Source: Fen731 sp964354265 (lineage in GTDB: Bacteria > Actinomycetota > Humimicrobiia > Humimicrobiales > Humimicrobiaceae). Taken from it: a stretch of 6,341 nt of DNA. Position numbers and translations under genes: made by a program. Position 1 is the first letter of the stretch. Every line of letters starts with the position of its first letter. The DNA lies in contig CAYGYY010000103.1 in assembly GCA_964354265.1 (NCBI GenBank), forward strand, positions 1 to 6,341, read 5' to 3'. Shown here one piece after another: positions 1 through 5,189 of this stretch. The notes under the pieces are model-generated. The model searched no databases, was not told the origin of the DNA, and was given only the letters and a program-made list of their open reading frames with translations.

Positions 1-202
1 CTTTAAGACTTTGGTCTTCAAAATTTTTATCAGTGCTGATGTTTTTTAAATTTTCCAGGCCATGTATTGCAGATGCGTACGGCTGGAGTTTAGTTCGGTA
101 TTCCGGAAACTCCGCAAGGCATTCTTCAGGGTCCGGTCCTTCATCTATAAGTTTAAAAAATCTCTTTAATATTTTTTTGTTTATATTTAAATCTTTATTC
201 AT
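1..202 (-). CDS. Partial N-terminus of a protein coupled to the ECF sigma factor (anti-sigma-like partner)
   Basis: The reading frame opens with ATG at 202-200 and runs off the window edge after about 67 codons, so only the N-terminus is visible. It reads MNKDLNINKKILKRFFKLID, followed by a segment containing EGPDPEECLAEFPEYRTKL. An acidic helix-turn element of this type (L..cl..yPe....L.P) is common at the N-terminus of proteins encoded directly after ECF sigma factors in Chloroflexota and Actinomycetota, many of which go on to a membrane helix and an extracytoplasmic domain. The start codon overlaps the sigma stop as ATGA, which implies translational coupling, and the sigma gene's final codons contain AGGAG, a good ribosome site. 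No zinc-binding HxxxCxxC motif is visible in the part shown. A role as anti-sigma factor or sigma regulator is inferred from position and N-terminal resemblance; the missing C-terminus would decide it. Confidence 0.6.
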   Translation of the reverse strand, partial: MNKDLNINKKILKRFFKLIDEGPDPEECLAEFPEYRTKLQPYASAIHGLENLKNISTDKNFEDQSLK

Positions 203-804
203 TTTATAAGGAGCTCCTTTAATCTCATAATAGCCCTGAATTTTATTGCCCTTACTGTCATTTCACTTTTACCTACAATTGTTCCTATCGTTCTATAATC
301 CAGTTCTTCCACGAATCTCAGGATTATTACCTGTTTCTGGATTTCCGGTAATTTATCCAAACTATTTAAAAGATTTTGGTCATTAAATTCTGGAGTTATT
401 AATCCATCAATACTATTTGAGATGGGACTATTTTTAACAGGCTTATCTTCAATAATCCCTCCCTCATCTAGATAATCTGGCTGTTTTTCTTCCATGTACT
501 GCTGAAAGGACAGGTTTTCCTGCTGCCTTCCAGCTTTTCTGTGATAGTCTATTATCAAATTTCTTGCAATCTTATAGACCCATGCTTTAAATCTTGCAGA
601 ATCAAGATTCAATTGAGGCATATGCCTGTAAACTCTATAAAAGACATCTACTGTTATATCTTCTGCAAGATGGCGGTCGGAAATATTTAAAAGAACAAAC
701 CTTAATATTCCTGAAAAAAAATACCTGAATATTTTTTCGTAATAGAAATTATCACCGGTTCTTTTAAAACTTTTTATACAAGAATCAAGTTCTCTATCGT
801 CCAT
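199..804 (-). CDS. ECF-type RNA polymerase sigma-70 family factor
   Basis: This 201-residue protein has the two-domain layout of extracytoplasmic-function sigma factors. Region 2 spans about residues 20-90 and includes the core-binding and -10-recognition helix LAEDITVDVFYRVYRHM and the downstream FKAWVYKIARNLIIDYHRK. Region 4 spans about residues 143-200, with LPEIQKQVIILRFVEELDYR and a helix-turn-helix ending in VRAIKFRAIMRLKELL. The linker between them (about residues 92-140) is long and acidic. It would direct RNA polymerase to a small regulon, possibly including its own operon. The ATG at 804 has no strong Shine-Dalgarno sequence; the frame is open upstream only to a TGA at 858-856 and has no better start. 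It lies 81 nt after the DUF4405 gene and overlaps its downstream partner by 4 nt. The family assignment is secure; the ECF group and target promoters are not determined. Confidence 0.93.
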   Translation of the reverse strand: MDDRELDSCIKSFKRTGDNFYYEKIFRYFFSGILRFVLLNISDRHLAEDITVDVFYRVYRHMPQLNLDSARFKAWVYKIARNLIIDYHRKAGRQQENLSFQQYMEEKQPDYLDEGGIIEDKPVKNSPISNSIDGLITPEFNDQNLLNSLDKLPEIQKQVIILRFVEELDYRTIGTIVGKSEMTVRAIKFRAIMRLKELLIK

Positions 805-885
805 ATGAGCAAGCTGTAAATAAAAAGCTAAATCGATTAAAACAGTTTTATTATCTCATAAATACCCTGTTGCAGCAGCTGGCTA

Positions 886-1278
886 TCATGAATGATGTGC
901 CGGCTGTGACTTTACAGGCATTTCACAACTTGCATTGACACCTTTGCCAATACTCTCATCAATACTTACTTCCCTGACCACGCTGCTCCTCCACATATTC
1001 CTTAAATAGCACCAGAGAGTATTCCAGTTCAGGATTAGGTGTAAAAGTATTAATATGACTATTAAAATTCCCGACCAATCGTGAACAAACCTGTACCAGG
1101 CCCTGGCGCTCAGGTTCGAAAGATTTTCAATATTGAATCCGGTTATTCCACCGTATTGCCTTCCGCCACCCAGCACCATACCAAAAAACATCGCAAACCC
1201 GGTAAACATGTTAATTATGAAAACTGCTATCATCGCAAGATCTATACCAAGCTTTATTCTTAACTTTCTTCTTTTCAT
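886..1278 (-). CDS. DUF4405-type small membrane protein, possible b-type haem binder
   Basis: This is a 130-residue membrane protein with a basic N-terminus (MKRRKLRIK). The first transmembrane helix covers about residues 11-36, a Gly-rich extracytoplasmic loop (about 37-60) follows, and the second helix covers about 67-90. The pattern FVHDWSG (His66) followed by LLHLILNW (His80) is the hallmark of DUF4405 proteins, which resemble fragments of di-haem cytochrome b and are thought to sit in membrane electron-transfer or sensing systems. The histidines could bind haem, but two helices are few for a complete cytochrome, so it may dimerise. The tail after residue 95 is cytoplasmic, has one Cys and ends in His-His-Ser. 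The ribosome site is weak (GAAAG about 12 nt upstream). The gene lies 37 nt after the Cys-rich gene and before the sigma gene, consistent with one operon. Family confidence is good; function is inferred. Confidence 0.72.
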   Translation of the reverse strand: MKRRKLRIKLGIDLAMIAVFIINMFTGFAMFFGMVLGGGRQYGGITGFNIENLSNLSARAWYRFVHDWSGILIVILILLHLILNWNTLWCYLRNMWRSSVVREVSIDESIGKGVNASCEMPVKSQPAHHS

Positions 1279-1315
1279 ACTATTTACAGACTTTCGTTTA
1301 AAATTTTAACTGTTT

Positions 1316-1765
1316 TTATTTATTCTTACCGAAACAATTCTTTACATTATTGCCTTCAGTATAATTGACCTGCCCGGTATTATTACCACTCATACCGCAG
1401 TGTTCATCACTGTTTTGATTCTTATTATTATTCTGGATATTATTCTGGAAGCAAAAACCACTCTGGGTCTGAAGCTGGTTGCAGTTTTCATAGTTTTGCC
1501 TGTAGCAATTTTTTTCCAGCTCACCGCCCGGATTATTACAATTATCGCCATCACAATTTCCATCGGGACAATTTGCTTCAGTGCAGTTTCCCTGCCCGGA
1601 ACATTTTAATACTGCACAGGGTTGAAAATCGGCACTTTCTTTATAGTTTTCTACCAGAGCGTCGCTACCCTGGCCAGCATTCCTCTGGAATGCATAAATT
1701 CCTCCTGCAGATACAGTCAATACAACAGTACCTATAATTATTCCCAGTACAATCTTTTTCCACAT
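1316..1765 (-). CDS. Exported or membrane-anchored Cys/Asn-rich small protein
   Basis: I do not recognise a named family. The 149-residue protein starts MWKK, then has a hydrophobic segment at residues 5-25 ending in GGIYA, which could be a signal peptide cut after Ala25 or an uncleaved anchor. The remainder is hydrophilic with 11 cysteines and 26 asparagines. A cluster at about residues 49-76 has cysteines spaced C-x4-C-x5-C-x4-C-x4-C-x4-C, and its core GNCTEANCPDGNCDGDNC is a five-residue NC-type repeat. A QNNI/QNNN stretch follows, then scattered cysteines to the C-terminus. There is no CxxCH haem motif. Such a protein could bind metal ions or be held together by disulfides outside the membrane. 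The ATG is preceded by AAAGG at good distance. It is the first gene of the likely operon with the DUF4405 and sigma genes. Whether it is a structural, metal-binding or redox-sensing partner is unknown. Confidence 0.72.
   Translation of the reverse strand: MWKKIVLGIIIGTVVLTVSAGGIYAFQRNAGQGSDALVENYKESADFQPCAVLKCSGQGNCTEANCPDGNCDGDNCNNPGGELEKNCYRQNYENCNQLQTQSGFCFQNNIQNNNKNQNSDEHCGMSGNNTGQVNYTEGNNVKNCFGKNK
1426..1449 (-). repeat. 12-bp perfect tandem duplication inside the Cys/Asn-rich gene
   Basis: The unit TATTATTCTGGA (plus strand) occurs twice head to tail. The period of 12 keeps the reading frame and encodes the QNNI/QNNN stretch, so copy number could change without breaking the gene. Confidence 0.85.
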
Positions 1766-1812
1766 TTCTTTACCTTTCTTTTTATAATATTTTTCCTGGT
1801 TTATATTTCATA

Positions 1813-1841
1813 ATTATAAAAACGAATATTTTTGCATAAAC
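1813..1841 (-). promoter_or_regulatory. Candidate promoter for the Cys-rich/DUF4405/sigma unit
   Basis: On the minus strand a perfect TATAAT lies at 1818-1813. A weak -35-like TTTATG (1840-1835, 16-nt spacer) or GTTTAT (1841-1836, 17-nt spacer) precedes it. Transcription would begin near 1806 and leave a leader of about 40 nt with AAAGG before the ATG at 1765. In so AT-rich a region the match could be chance. No convincing ECF-type promoter (GAAC-like -35 with a spaced CGTC-like -10) was found. Confidence 0.35.
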
Positions 1842-1845
1842 GTTA

Positions 1846-1866
1846 TATTTTTAAAAAAATTTTTTA
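1846..1866. promoter_or_regulatory. A/T tract, possible UP element or curved DNA
   Basis: An almost pure A/T stretch containing A7 followed by T6 (1853-1865) lies just upstream of the candidate minus-strand -35 position, where an UP element for RNA polymerase alpha subunits would sit. It could also simply bend the DNA between the divergent genes. Confidence 0.3.
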
Positions 1867-1888
1867 ATTGTCCTGGCAAATTTTATAA

Positions 1889-1900
1889 AGCATCCATGCT
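1889..1900. promoter_or_regulatory. Inverted repeat AGCAT-cc-ATGCT, candidate operator
   Basis: A perfect 5+5 inverted repeat with a 2-nt centre lies between the two divergent promoter regions. Its GC content is higher than the surrounding A/T-rich DNA. The position suits a dimeric DNA-binding regulator acting on either side. There is no second copy in the window to confirm that it is an operator. Confidence 0.3.
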
Positions 1901-1956
1901 CCCTAAGTTAATAATTGACGGTTCATTTTCAAATTTATATTTCAGGTAAAAACACG

Positions 1957-1962
1957 TATAAT
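1957..1962 (+). promoter_or_regulatory. Candidate -10 box (TATAAT) for the decarboxylase-like gene
   Basis: A perfect TATAAT lies 34 nt before the ATG at 1997, giving a start of transcription near 1969 and a short leader. There is no good -35 at 16-18 nt. A TTGACG at 1915-1920 is instead spaced 15 nt from a TATATT at 1936-1941, an alternative promoter just upstream. Confidence 0.4.
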
Positions 1963-1984
1963 TAAATGTAGCAAAAATTACATG

Positions 1985-1991
1985 AAAGGAG
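1985..1991 (+). promoter_or_regulatory. Ribosome binding site AAAGGAG that sets the start at 1997
   Basis: This strong Shine-Dalgarno sequence ends 5 nt before the ATG at 1997. It lies inside the longer frame that begins with ATG at 1982, so the upstream ATG is unlikely to be used. Confidence 0.8.
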
Positions 1992-1996
1992 TCCTG

Positions 1997-2728
1997 ATGG
2001 AAATCTTTACCCCTAAAAATGGCATATTAATAGATTTAAATTATCCTGAAAAATCAAAAGTTGCAGAAGCCATCTCATCCACAAAAGACCTTGATTTTGT
2101 CGTAGGGTACAGGGTAGGTCCGATCCCGGTTTTAAAAAATGGACTTGACAAGATTGCAGATATTCTAAGGGACAGGGCTGATAAACCAGTTATTTACGAC
2201 CATCAGAAATTTGGAAGTGATGTCCCCGATATATGCAGCGGTAAAATACTTGATTATATAAAAGAGAGCGGATTTGATGCTATTTTAATACTGCCCCTCT
2301 CCGGAAAAGAAGTTCTTGAATCAATTATAACTAAATGCACCAAAATCAACCTGCTGCCTATAGTCTGTGGGGACCTGCCATACCATGGGTATTTCTTAGA
2401 TGAAGGCGGCTATATTACAACAGATATTCAACAGCGGATTTATCTTGGCGCTGCAAGCCTTGGCGTATCTCATTTGATGATGTCATGCAACAGGATGGAT
2501 AAGATAAAGATCTATTGCCACCAGCTTGATGCAATAGTTGGACAACTGAAAATATTTATTACCGCCATAAGCAGTCCTGGATGCAGTGAACTGCCGGATT
2601 CATGCAGCCAGCTTATGCAGAAAAAGGTTTATGCAGTTTTCGAAAAAGAATTTGATTCATTTGAGGAATATATAAGCAGCCTTTCAACATTCTGGGACAG
2701 CTTCAGAAAAAAGCTTAAAATAACCTGA
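1997..2728 (+). CDS. Orotidine-5'-phosphate decarboxylase-like (HUMPS superfamily) protein with altered phosphate site
   Basis: The 243-residue product (ATG at 1997) is an (alpha/beta)8-barrel relative of OMP decarboxylase. An early Asp sits in LIDLNYP (Asp13). The catalytic-type segment VIYDHQKFGSDVPD keeps Asp68, Lys71, Asp75 and Asp78, matching the YDHQKAGTDIPD signature of archaeal and bacterial PyrF-like proteins. HGYFLDEGGYI (130-140) matches the family's middle region. The C-terminal half diverges: an SPG remains (193-195), but the expected QGG after it and the VGR segment near the end are not present, the latter position reading VFEK. These normally hold the substrate phosphate, so pyrimidine synthesis is doubtful and another substrate or loss of activity is possible. 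The gene stands alone between divergent and convergent neighbours, with no pyrimidine genes nearby. Superfamily membership is fairly sure; function is open. Confidence 0.75.
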   Translation: MEIFTPKNGILIDLNYPEKSKVAEAISSTKDLDFVVGYRVGPIPVLKNGLDKIADILRDRADKPVIYDHQKFGSDVPDICSGKILDYIKESGFDAILILPLSGKEVLESIITKCTKINLLPIVCGDLPYHGYFLDEGGYITTDIQQRIYLGAASLGVSHLMMSCNRMDKIKIYCHQLDAIVGQLKIFITAISSPGCSELPDSCSQLMQKKVYAVFEKEFDSFEEYISSLSTFWDSFRKKLKIT

Positions 2729-2751
2729 CTGCATAAGTCTATTCCATGCAG
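2729..2751 (+). terminator. Weak hairpin directly after the decarboxylase-like gene
   Basis: CTGCAT and ATGCAG form a 6-bp stem around an 11-nt loop immediately after the TGA stop. There is no T-run, so intrinsic termination is uncertain. Confidence 0.3.
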
Positions 2752-2753
2752 AT

Positions 2754-2788
2754 AATACTCTATCAGGGATTTTATAGAATATAGTATT
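2754..2788. terminator. AT-rich inverted repeat in the convergent gap, possible two-way terminator
   Basis: AATACTCTAT (2754-2763) pairs with ATATAGTATT (2779-2788) with one mismatch. It lies between the stop codons of two converging genes, where a bidirectional terminator is expected. The stem is AT-rich and lacks a strong T-tract on either strand. Confidence 0.35.
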
Positions 2789-2798
2789 GAAATGATTA

Positions 2799-3536
2799 TC
2801 AGGAAGTTTTAAATTCATTTTCAATTATATTCTTGAAAAGATTCAAAAACTCGGCTCCAAGCCAGCCATTGACAAACCTGTGGTCAAACCCCGCAGTAAC
2901 AGTCACCATATTCCTTATTCTTATGCTTTCCTTTTCTTCAATATTTAACACTTTCCTTATGGCGCCTATAGCAAGGATGCCTGCCTGAAGCGGGTTTATT
3001 ATTGCGTTGAATTCTTCAATTCCATAGGCTCCAATGCTGGCAATTGTAAATGTTGCCCCCAAAAGATCATCCTCTTCAAAGGTTTGAGTTTTTGCTTTTT
3101 CTGTAAAAGTTAAGAGTTCGGAATCTATTTCTGCAATAGATTTGGTATCGGCATTTTTTATTACAGGAATAAACAGCTCATCGCCGGATGAGACCGCCAC
3201 ACCGATATTTACATCACTATAATAAAATACTTTATTGTCAACAAAATAGGCATTTAACTTCGGAATCTGGACAAGGCATTTTGAAACAGCATTTATTATC
3301 ACAGAGGTAGTGGAATATTTTTTTCCATCAGACCTTTTATTGGCCAGTCTCCAGTCAAGAAGATTGCAGACTATCAGGTTTGTCTTAAGATAATAATCAG
3401 GTATTTCCTGTTTGCTCCTTACAAGTTTTGCAGCAATAAGAGACTGGTTCCTGGAAACCATTTCACTATCAGGCAATTTTTTTGCTCCCTGGCTGTGTGC
3501 TGCTTCGCTCTGGTGATTATCCATATTAAAAGTCAT
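2799..3536 (-). CDS. Stand-alone 2-oxoacid dehydrogenase acyltransferase (E2) catalytic core
   Basis: The 245-residue protein matches only the catalytic domain of dihydrolipoamide acyltransferases. After a short polar leader (1-27), RNQSLIAAKLVRSKQEIP starts the core. KYSTTSVIINAVSKCLVQIP and NIGVAVSSGDELFIPVI follow, then GATFTIASIGAYGIEEFNAI (160-179) with INPLQAGILAIGAI. The active-site motif, normally DHRxxDG, reads DHRFVNG (218-224): His219 is present but the usual Asp is Asn223. There is no lipoyl domain, no E1/E3-binding domain, and no E1 or E3 gene nearby, so it may act with complexes encoded elsewhere or transfer acyl groups from CoA to another partner. AGGAG lies 6 nt before the ATG. 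It follows the CDF gene by 26 nt on the same strand, suggesting cotranscription. Family is certain; activity and substrate are uncertain. Confidence 0.9.
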   Translation of the reverse strand: MTFNMDNHQSEAAHSQGAKKLPDSEMVSRNQSLIAAKLVRSKQEIPDYYLKTNLIVCNLLDWRLANKRSDGKKYSTTSVIINAVSKCLVQIPKLNAYFVDNKVFYYSDVNIGVAVSSGDELFIPVIKNADTKSIAEIDSELLTFTEKAKTQTFEEDDLLGATFTIASIGAYGIEEFNAIINPLQAGILAIGAIRKVLNIEEKESIRIRNMVTVTAGFDHRFVNGWLGAEFLNLFKNIIENEFKTS

Positions 3537-3562
3537 TTTTGTCTCCTGTATATTTTTAACAT

Positions 3563-4948
3563 CTATATGGGCTCCACATGGATGGATATCTCTTTTATAT
3601 TGGAAGAAATCCTTTTTATCCTGTCTTCTATTTCGCTTATAATGAAATGAGCTTTTCCTACATCCATATCCCTATCCAGCCTGCAATGAAAAGCTACATT
3701 ATAAATACCATTTCTTTCCAGTATGGTAAACTTGTGGCAGGTTTCAGGAGATACCAGGTATGCGATATTACTTTTAATTTTATTAATCAGGTTTTCCGAT
3801 TTGGCAGTAATGTCATCCCAGTTTTCATCACCTCTGGCATCTTCGATATGTATATAAACGTTTCTAAGGTTTTTAATTTTATCCTTTATACTTGATTCAG
3901 TTTTTTCTGTCAGTTTTTCCGATTCTTCCAAATTCAGGAACTTGTGCAATTCCAGGTGCACCGAGATGTCGATCTGGGCCCCGATATTATAAATAAATAT
4001 GTTATGGATATCCCTGACAAATGTTTCGCTTAATAAAACTTCCTTGACTATACAATCGACATTTTCGTCTGACAGCAGTGGTTTTATTGCCATCAATATT
4101 TCAGCTTCGGGTATGCTCTTCAGAATTTTCTGCTTTATTTTTTCCTTCATTATTTCTATCTGGGAAATATAAATATTGTCATCTACATTAATGTCTAAAT
4201 TTATGAATTTTATATCCCCTACTTCATGTATCTTGATTTTACTGTATGACTTGACTTCAGGGATGCTGTCAAGTATTTTAGCAACCTTATCTGTTACTTC
4301 TTTTGGTATATAGTCAAGCAGGTTCCGGATTATCTTTAATGAAAGCTTGGCAGAAAATATCATAATTATAATGGCGACTATTATAGACGCTATAGGATCT
4401 GCAAGCGGGAATCCGATGCTTGCAAAAATAAGGCCTATGATTACAATAACTGAGCTGATTATGTCACTGGTGTAATTAAGAAAATTGGATTTAAAAGCAA
4501 CTGAATTATATCTTCTGGCAGCATTTCCGATAAAGTAAACTCGCACAATATTAACCACTATGGATATCGCCAGGACTATGAATACATAAATATTCAAATT
4601 AAGTTCAAAATTCCCGAGTATTATTCGCTGTACTGACCTGTAAATTATGAAAAAACATAAAATGGTGATTATTATTATTTCAAAGAAAGCAGAAAGATTT
4701 TCATACTTTCCATGACCGTAAGTATGGTCCTTATCCGGCGGTCTTGTAGCCATCCTGACAGCTAGCAATGTTATAAGCACTGTTACCAGGTCAAGTCCAT
4801 TATTTACTGCTTCAGAAAAAACGCCCATGCTGTTGGAAAATACCGCAACAAGTACTTTAATTAGAACCAGCATTACTGAAACTATGAGGGAAAAAAGAGC
4901 TACCCTTTTTTTATAAAGATTTTTAGTTGATTCCCCGTCACTTATCAT
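3563..4948 (-). CDS. Cation diffusion facilitator (CDF) metal exporter with three C-terminal ZT-dimer-like repeats
   Basis: The 461-residue protein (ATG at 4948) is a proton-coupled divalent-metal exporter. Six transmembrane helices fill about residues 16-205. Against E. coli FieF, transmembrane site A reads Asn49/Asp53 in helix 2 and Asn158/Asp162 in helix 5, in place of Asp/Asp and His/Asp. The loop site DKDHTYGH keeps Asp72, His75 and His79. FieF has about 300 residues; here the cytoplasmic part is much longer and holds three ZT-dimer-like units at about 213-292, 306-370 and 395-461. Units 2 and 3 each keep the FieF ligand pattern (His315, His331, His367, Glu369; His405, His421, His457, Glu459), while unit 1 has lost it. 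The Asn/Asp site argues against a plain zinc exporter; manganese or iron is possible. It precedes the E2-core gene by 26 nt. Confidence 0.92.
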   Translation of the reverse strand: MISDGESTKNLYKKRVALFSLIVSVMLVLIKVLVAVFSNSMGVFSEAVNNGLDLVTVLITLLAVRMATRPPDKDHTYGHGKYENLSAFFEIIIITILCFFIIYRSVQRIILGNFELNLNIYVFIVLAISIVVNIVRVYFIGNAARRYNSVAFKSNFLNYTSDIISSVIVIIGLIFASIGFPLADPIASIIVAIIIMIFSAKLSLKIIRNLLDYIPKEVTDKVAKILDSIPEVKSYSKIKIHEVGDIKFINLDINVDDNIYISQIEIMKEKIKQKILKSIPEAEILMAIKPLLSDENVDCIVKEVLLSETFVRDIHNIFIYNIGAQIDISVHLELHKFLNLEESEKLTEKTESSIKDKIKNLRNVYIHIEDARGDENWDDITAKSENLINKIKSNIAYLVSPETCHKFTILERNGIYNVAFHCRLDRDMDVGKAHFIISEIEDRIKRISSNIKEISIHVEPI

Positions 4949-4954
4949 TCCATA

Positions 4955-4958
4955 TCCT
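4955..4958 (-). promoter_or_regulatory. Ribosome binding site AGGA that favours the CDF start at 4948
   Basis: AGGA lies 6 nt before the ATG at 4948. The longer frame would begin with TTG at 4966, which has no good ribosome site, so the six extra residues are probably not made. Confidence 0.65.
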
Positions 4959-4962
4959 GGAT

Positions 4963-5028
4963 TCAAGTTAATCTTTTGATTATCCTTAGCTTATTTTCTG
5001 CTACATGGCTATTAAAATTTCTATGGCC
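4963..5028 (-). other. Unresolved sequence between the CDF gene and the gap; possible 3' end of a gene
   Basis: One minus-strand frame stays open from the gap to a TGA at 4965-4963 and would end ...HVAENKLRIIKRLT. A second frame ends earlier with TAG at 5001. Either could be the tail of a gene hidden by the gap. The frame cannot be chosen without the missing bases. Confidence 0.25.
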
Positions 5029-5128
5029 NNNNNNNNNNNNNNNNNNNNNNNNNNNNNNNNNNNNNNNNNNNNNNNNNNNNNNNNNNNNNNNNNNNNNNNN
5101 NNNNNNNNNNNNNNNNNNNNNNNNNNNN
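5029..5128. other. Assembly gap (100 N)
   Basis: Exactly 100 undetermined bases, the customary placeholder for a scaffold join of unknown size. The true distance and gene content between the GIDE gene and the CDF gene are unknown. Confidence 0.98.
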
Positions 5129-5189
5129 GCCGAATCCTGAAACAAAAATAATGCCCGAAATCAGGATTATCTGAGTCCGGAGATTTCAT
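5129..5189 (-). CDS. Possible 5' end of a gene cut by the assembly gap
   Basis: An ATG at 5189-5187 overlaps the TAA of the GIDE gene by one base and opens a frame MKSPDSDNPDFGHYFCFRIR that enters the gap. There is no Shine-Dalgarno sequence before it. The frame one base further on reads LRTQIILISGIIFVSGFG, which looks like a membrane segment or signal peptide but has no ATG, GTG or TTG start. A one-base assembly error near the contig end could join the MKSPDS start to this hydrophobic stretch, giving a small membrane or exported protein. Neither reading is secure, and no product is assigned. Confidence 0.3.

Noticed and set aside
199..804. Primary (housekeeping) sigma factor
   Set aside because: Only regions 2 and 4 are present in 201 residues; regions 1.1 and 3 are absent.
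861..885. Terminator hairpin between the DUF4405 and sigma genes
   Set aside because: The CAG/CTG-rich segment can pair only in very short stems without a loop or T-run, so it does not split the unit.
1081..1263. Plus-strand open frame of 60 codons
   Set aside because: Lies wholly antisense to the DUF4405 gene, whose protein has clear family features; no ribosome site.
1316..1765. Multihaem cytochrome reading of the Cys-rich protein
   Set aside because: No CxxCH motif is present; the only His (in DEHC) precedes a lone Cys.
1400..1813. Two plus-strand hydrophobic open frames (1400-1609 and 1622-1813)
   Set aside because: Antisense to the Cys/Asn-rich gene. Asn codons AAT/AAC read as Ile/Val on the other strand, which explains the false membrane-like look.
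1836..1847. AACGTT-centred palindrome near 1840
   Set aside because: Only the 6-bp core is symmetric; the flanks do not match, so it is no better than chance in this sequence.
3578..3895. Plus-strand open frame of 105 codons
   Set aside because: Antisense to the conserved C-terminal repeats of the CDF exporter; composition is typical of a shadow frame.
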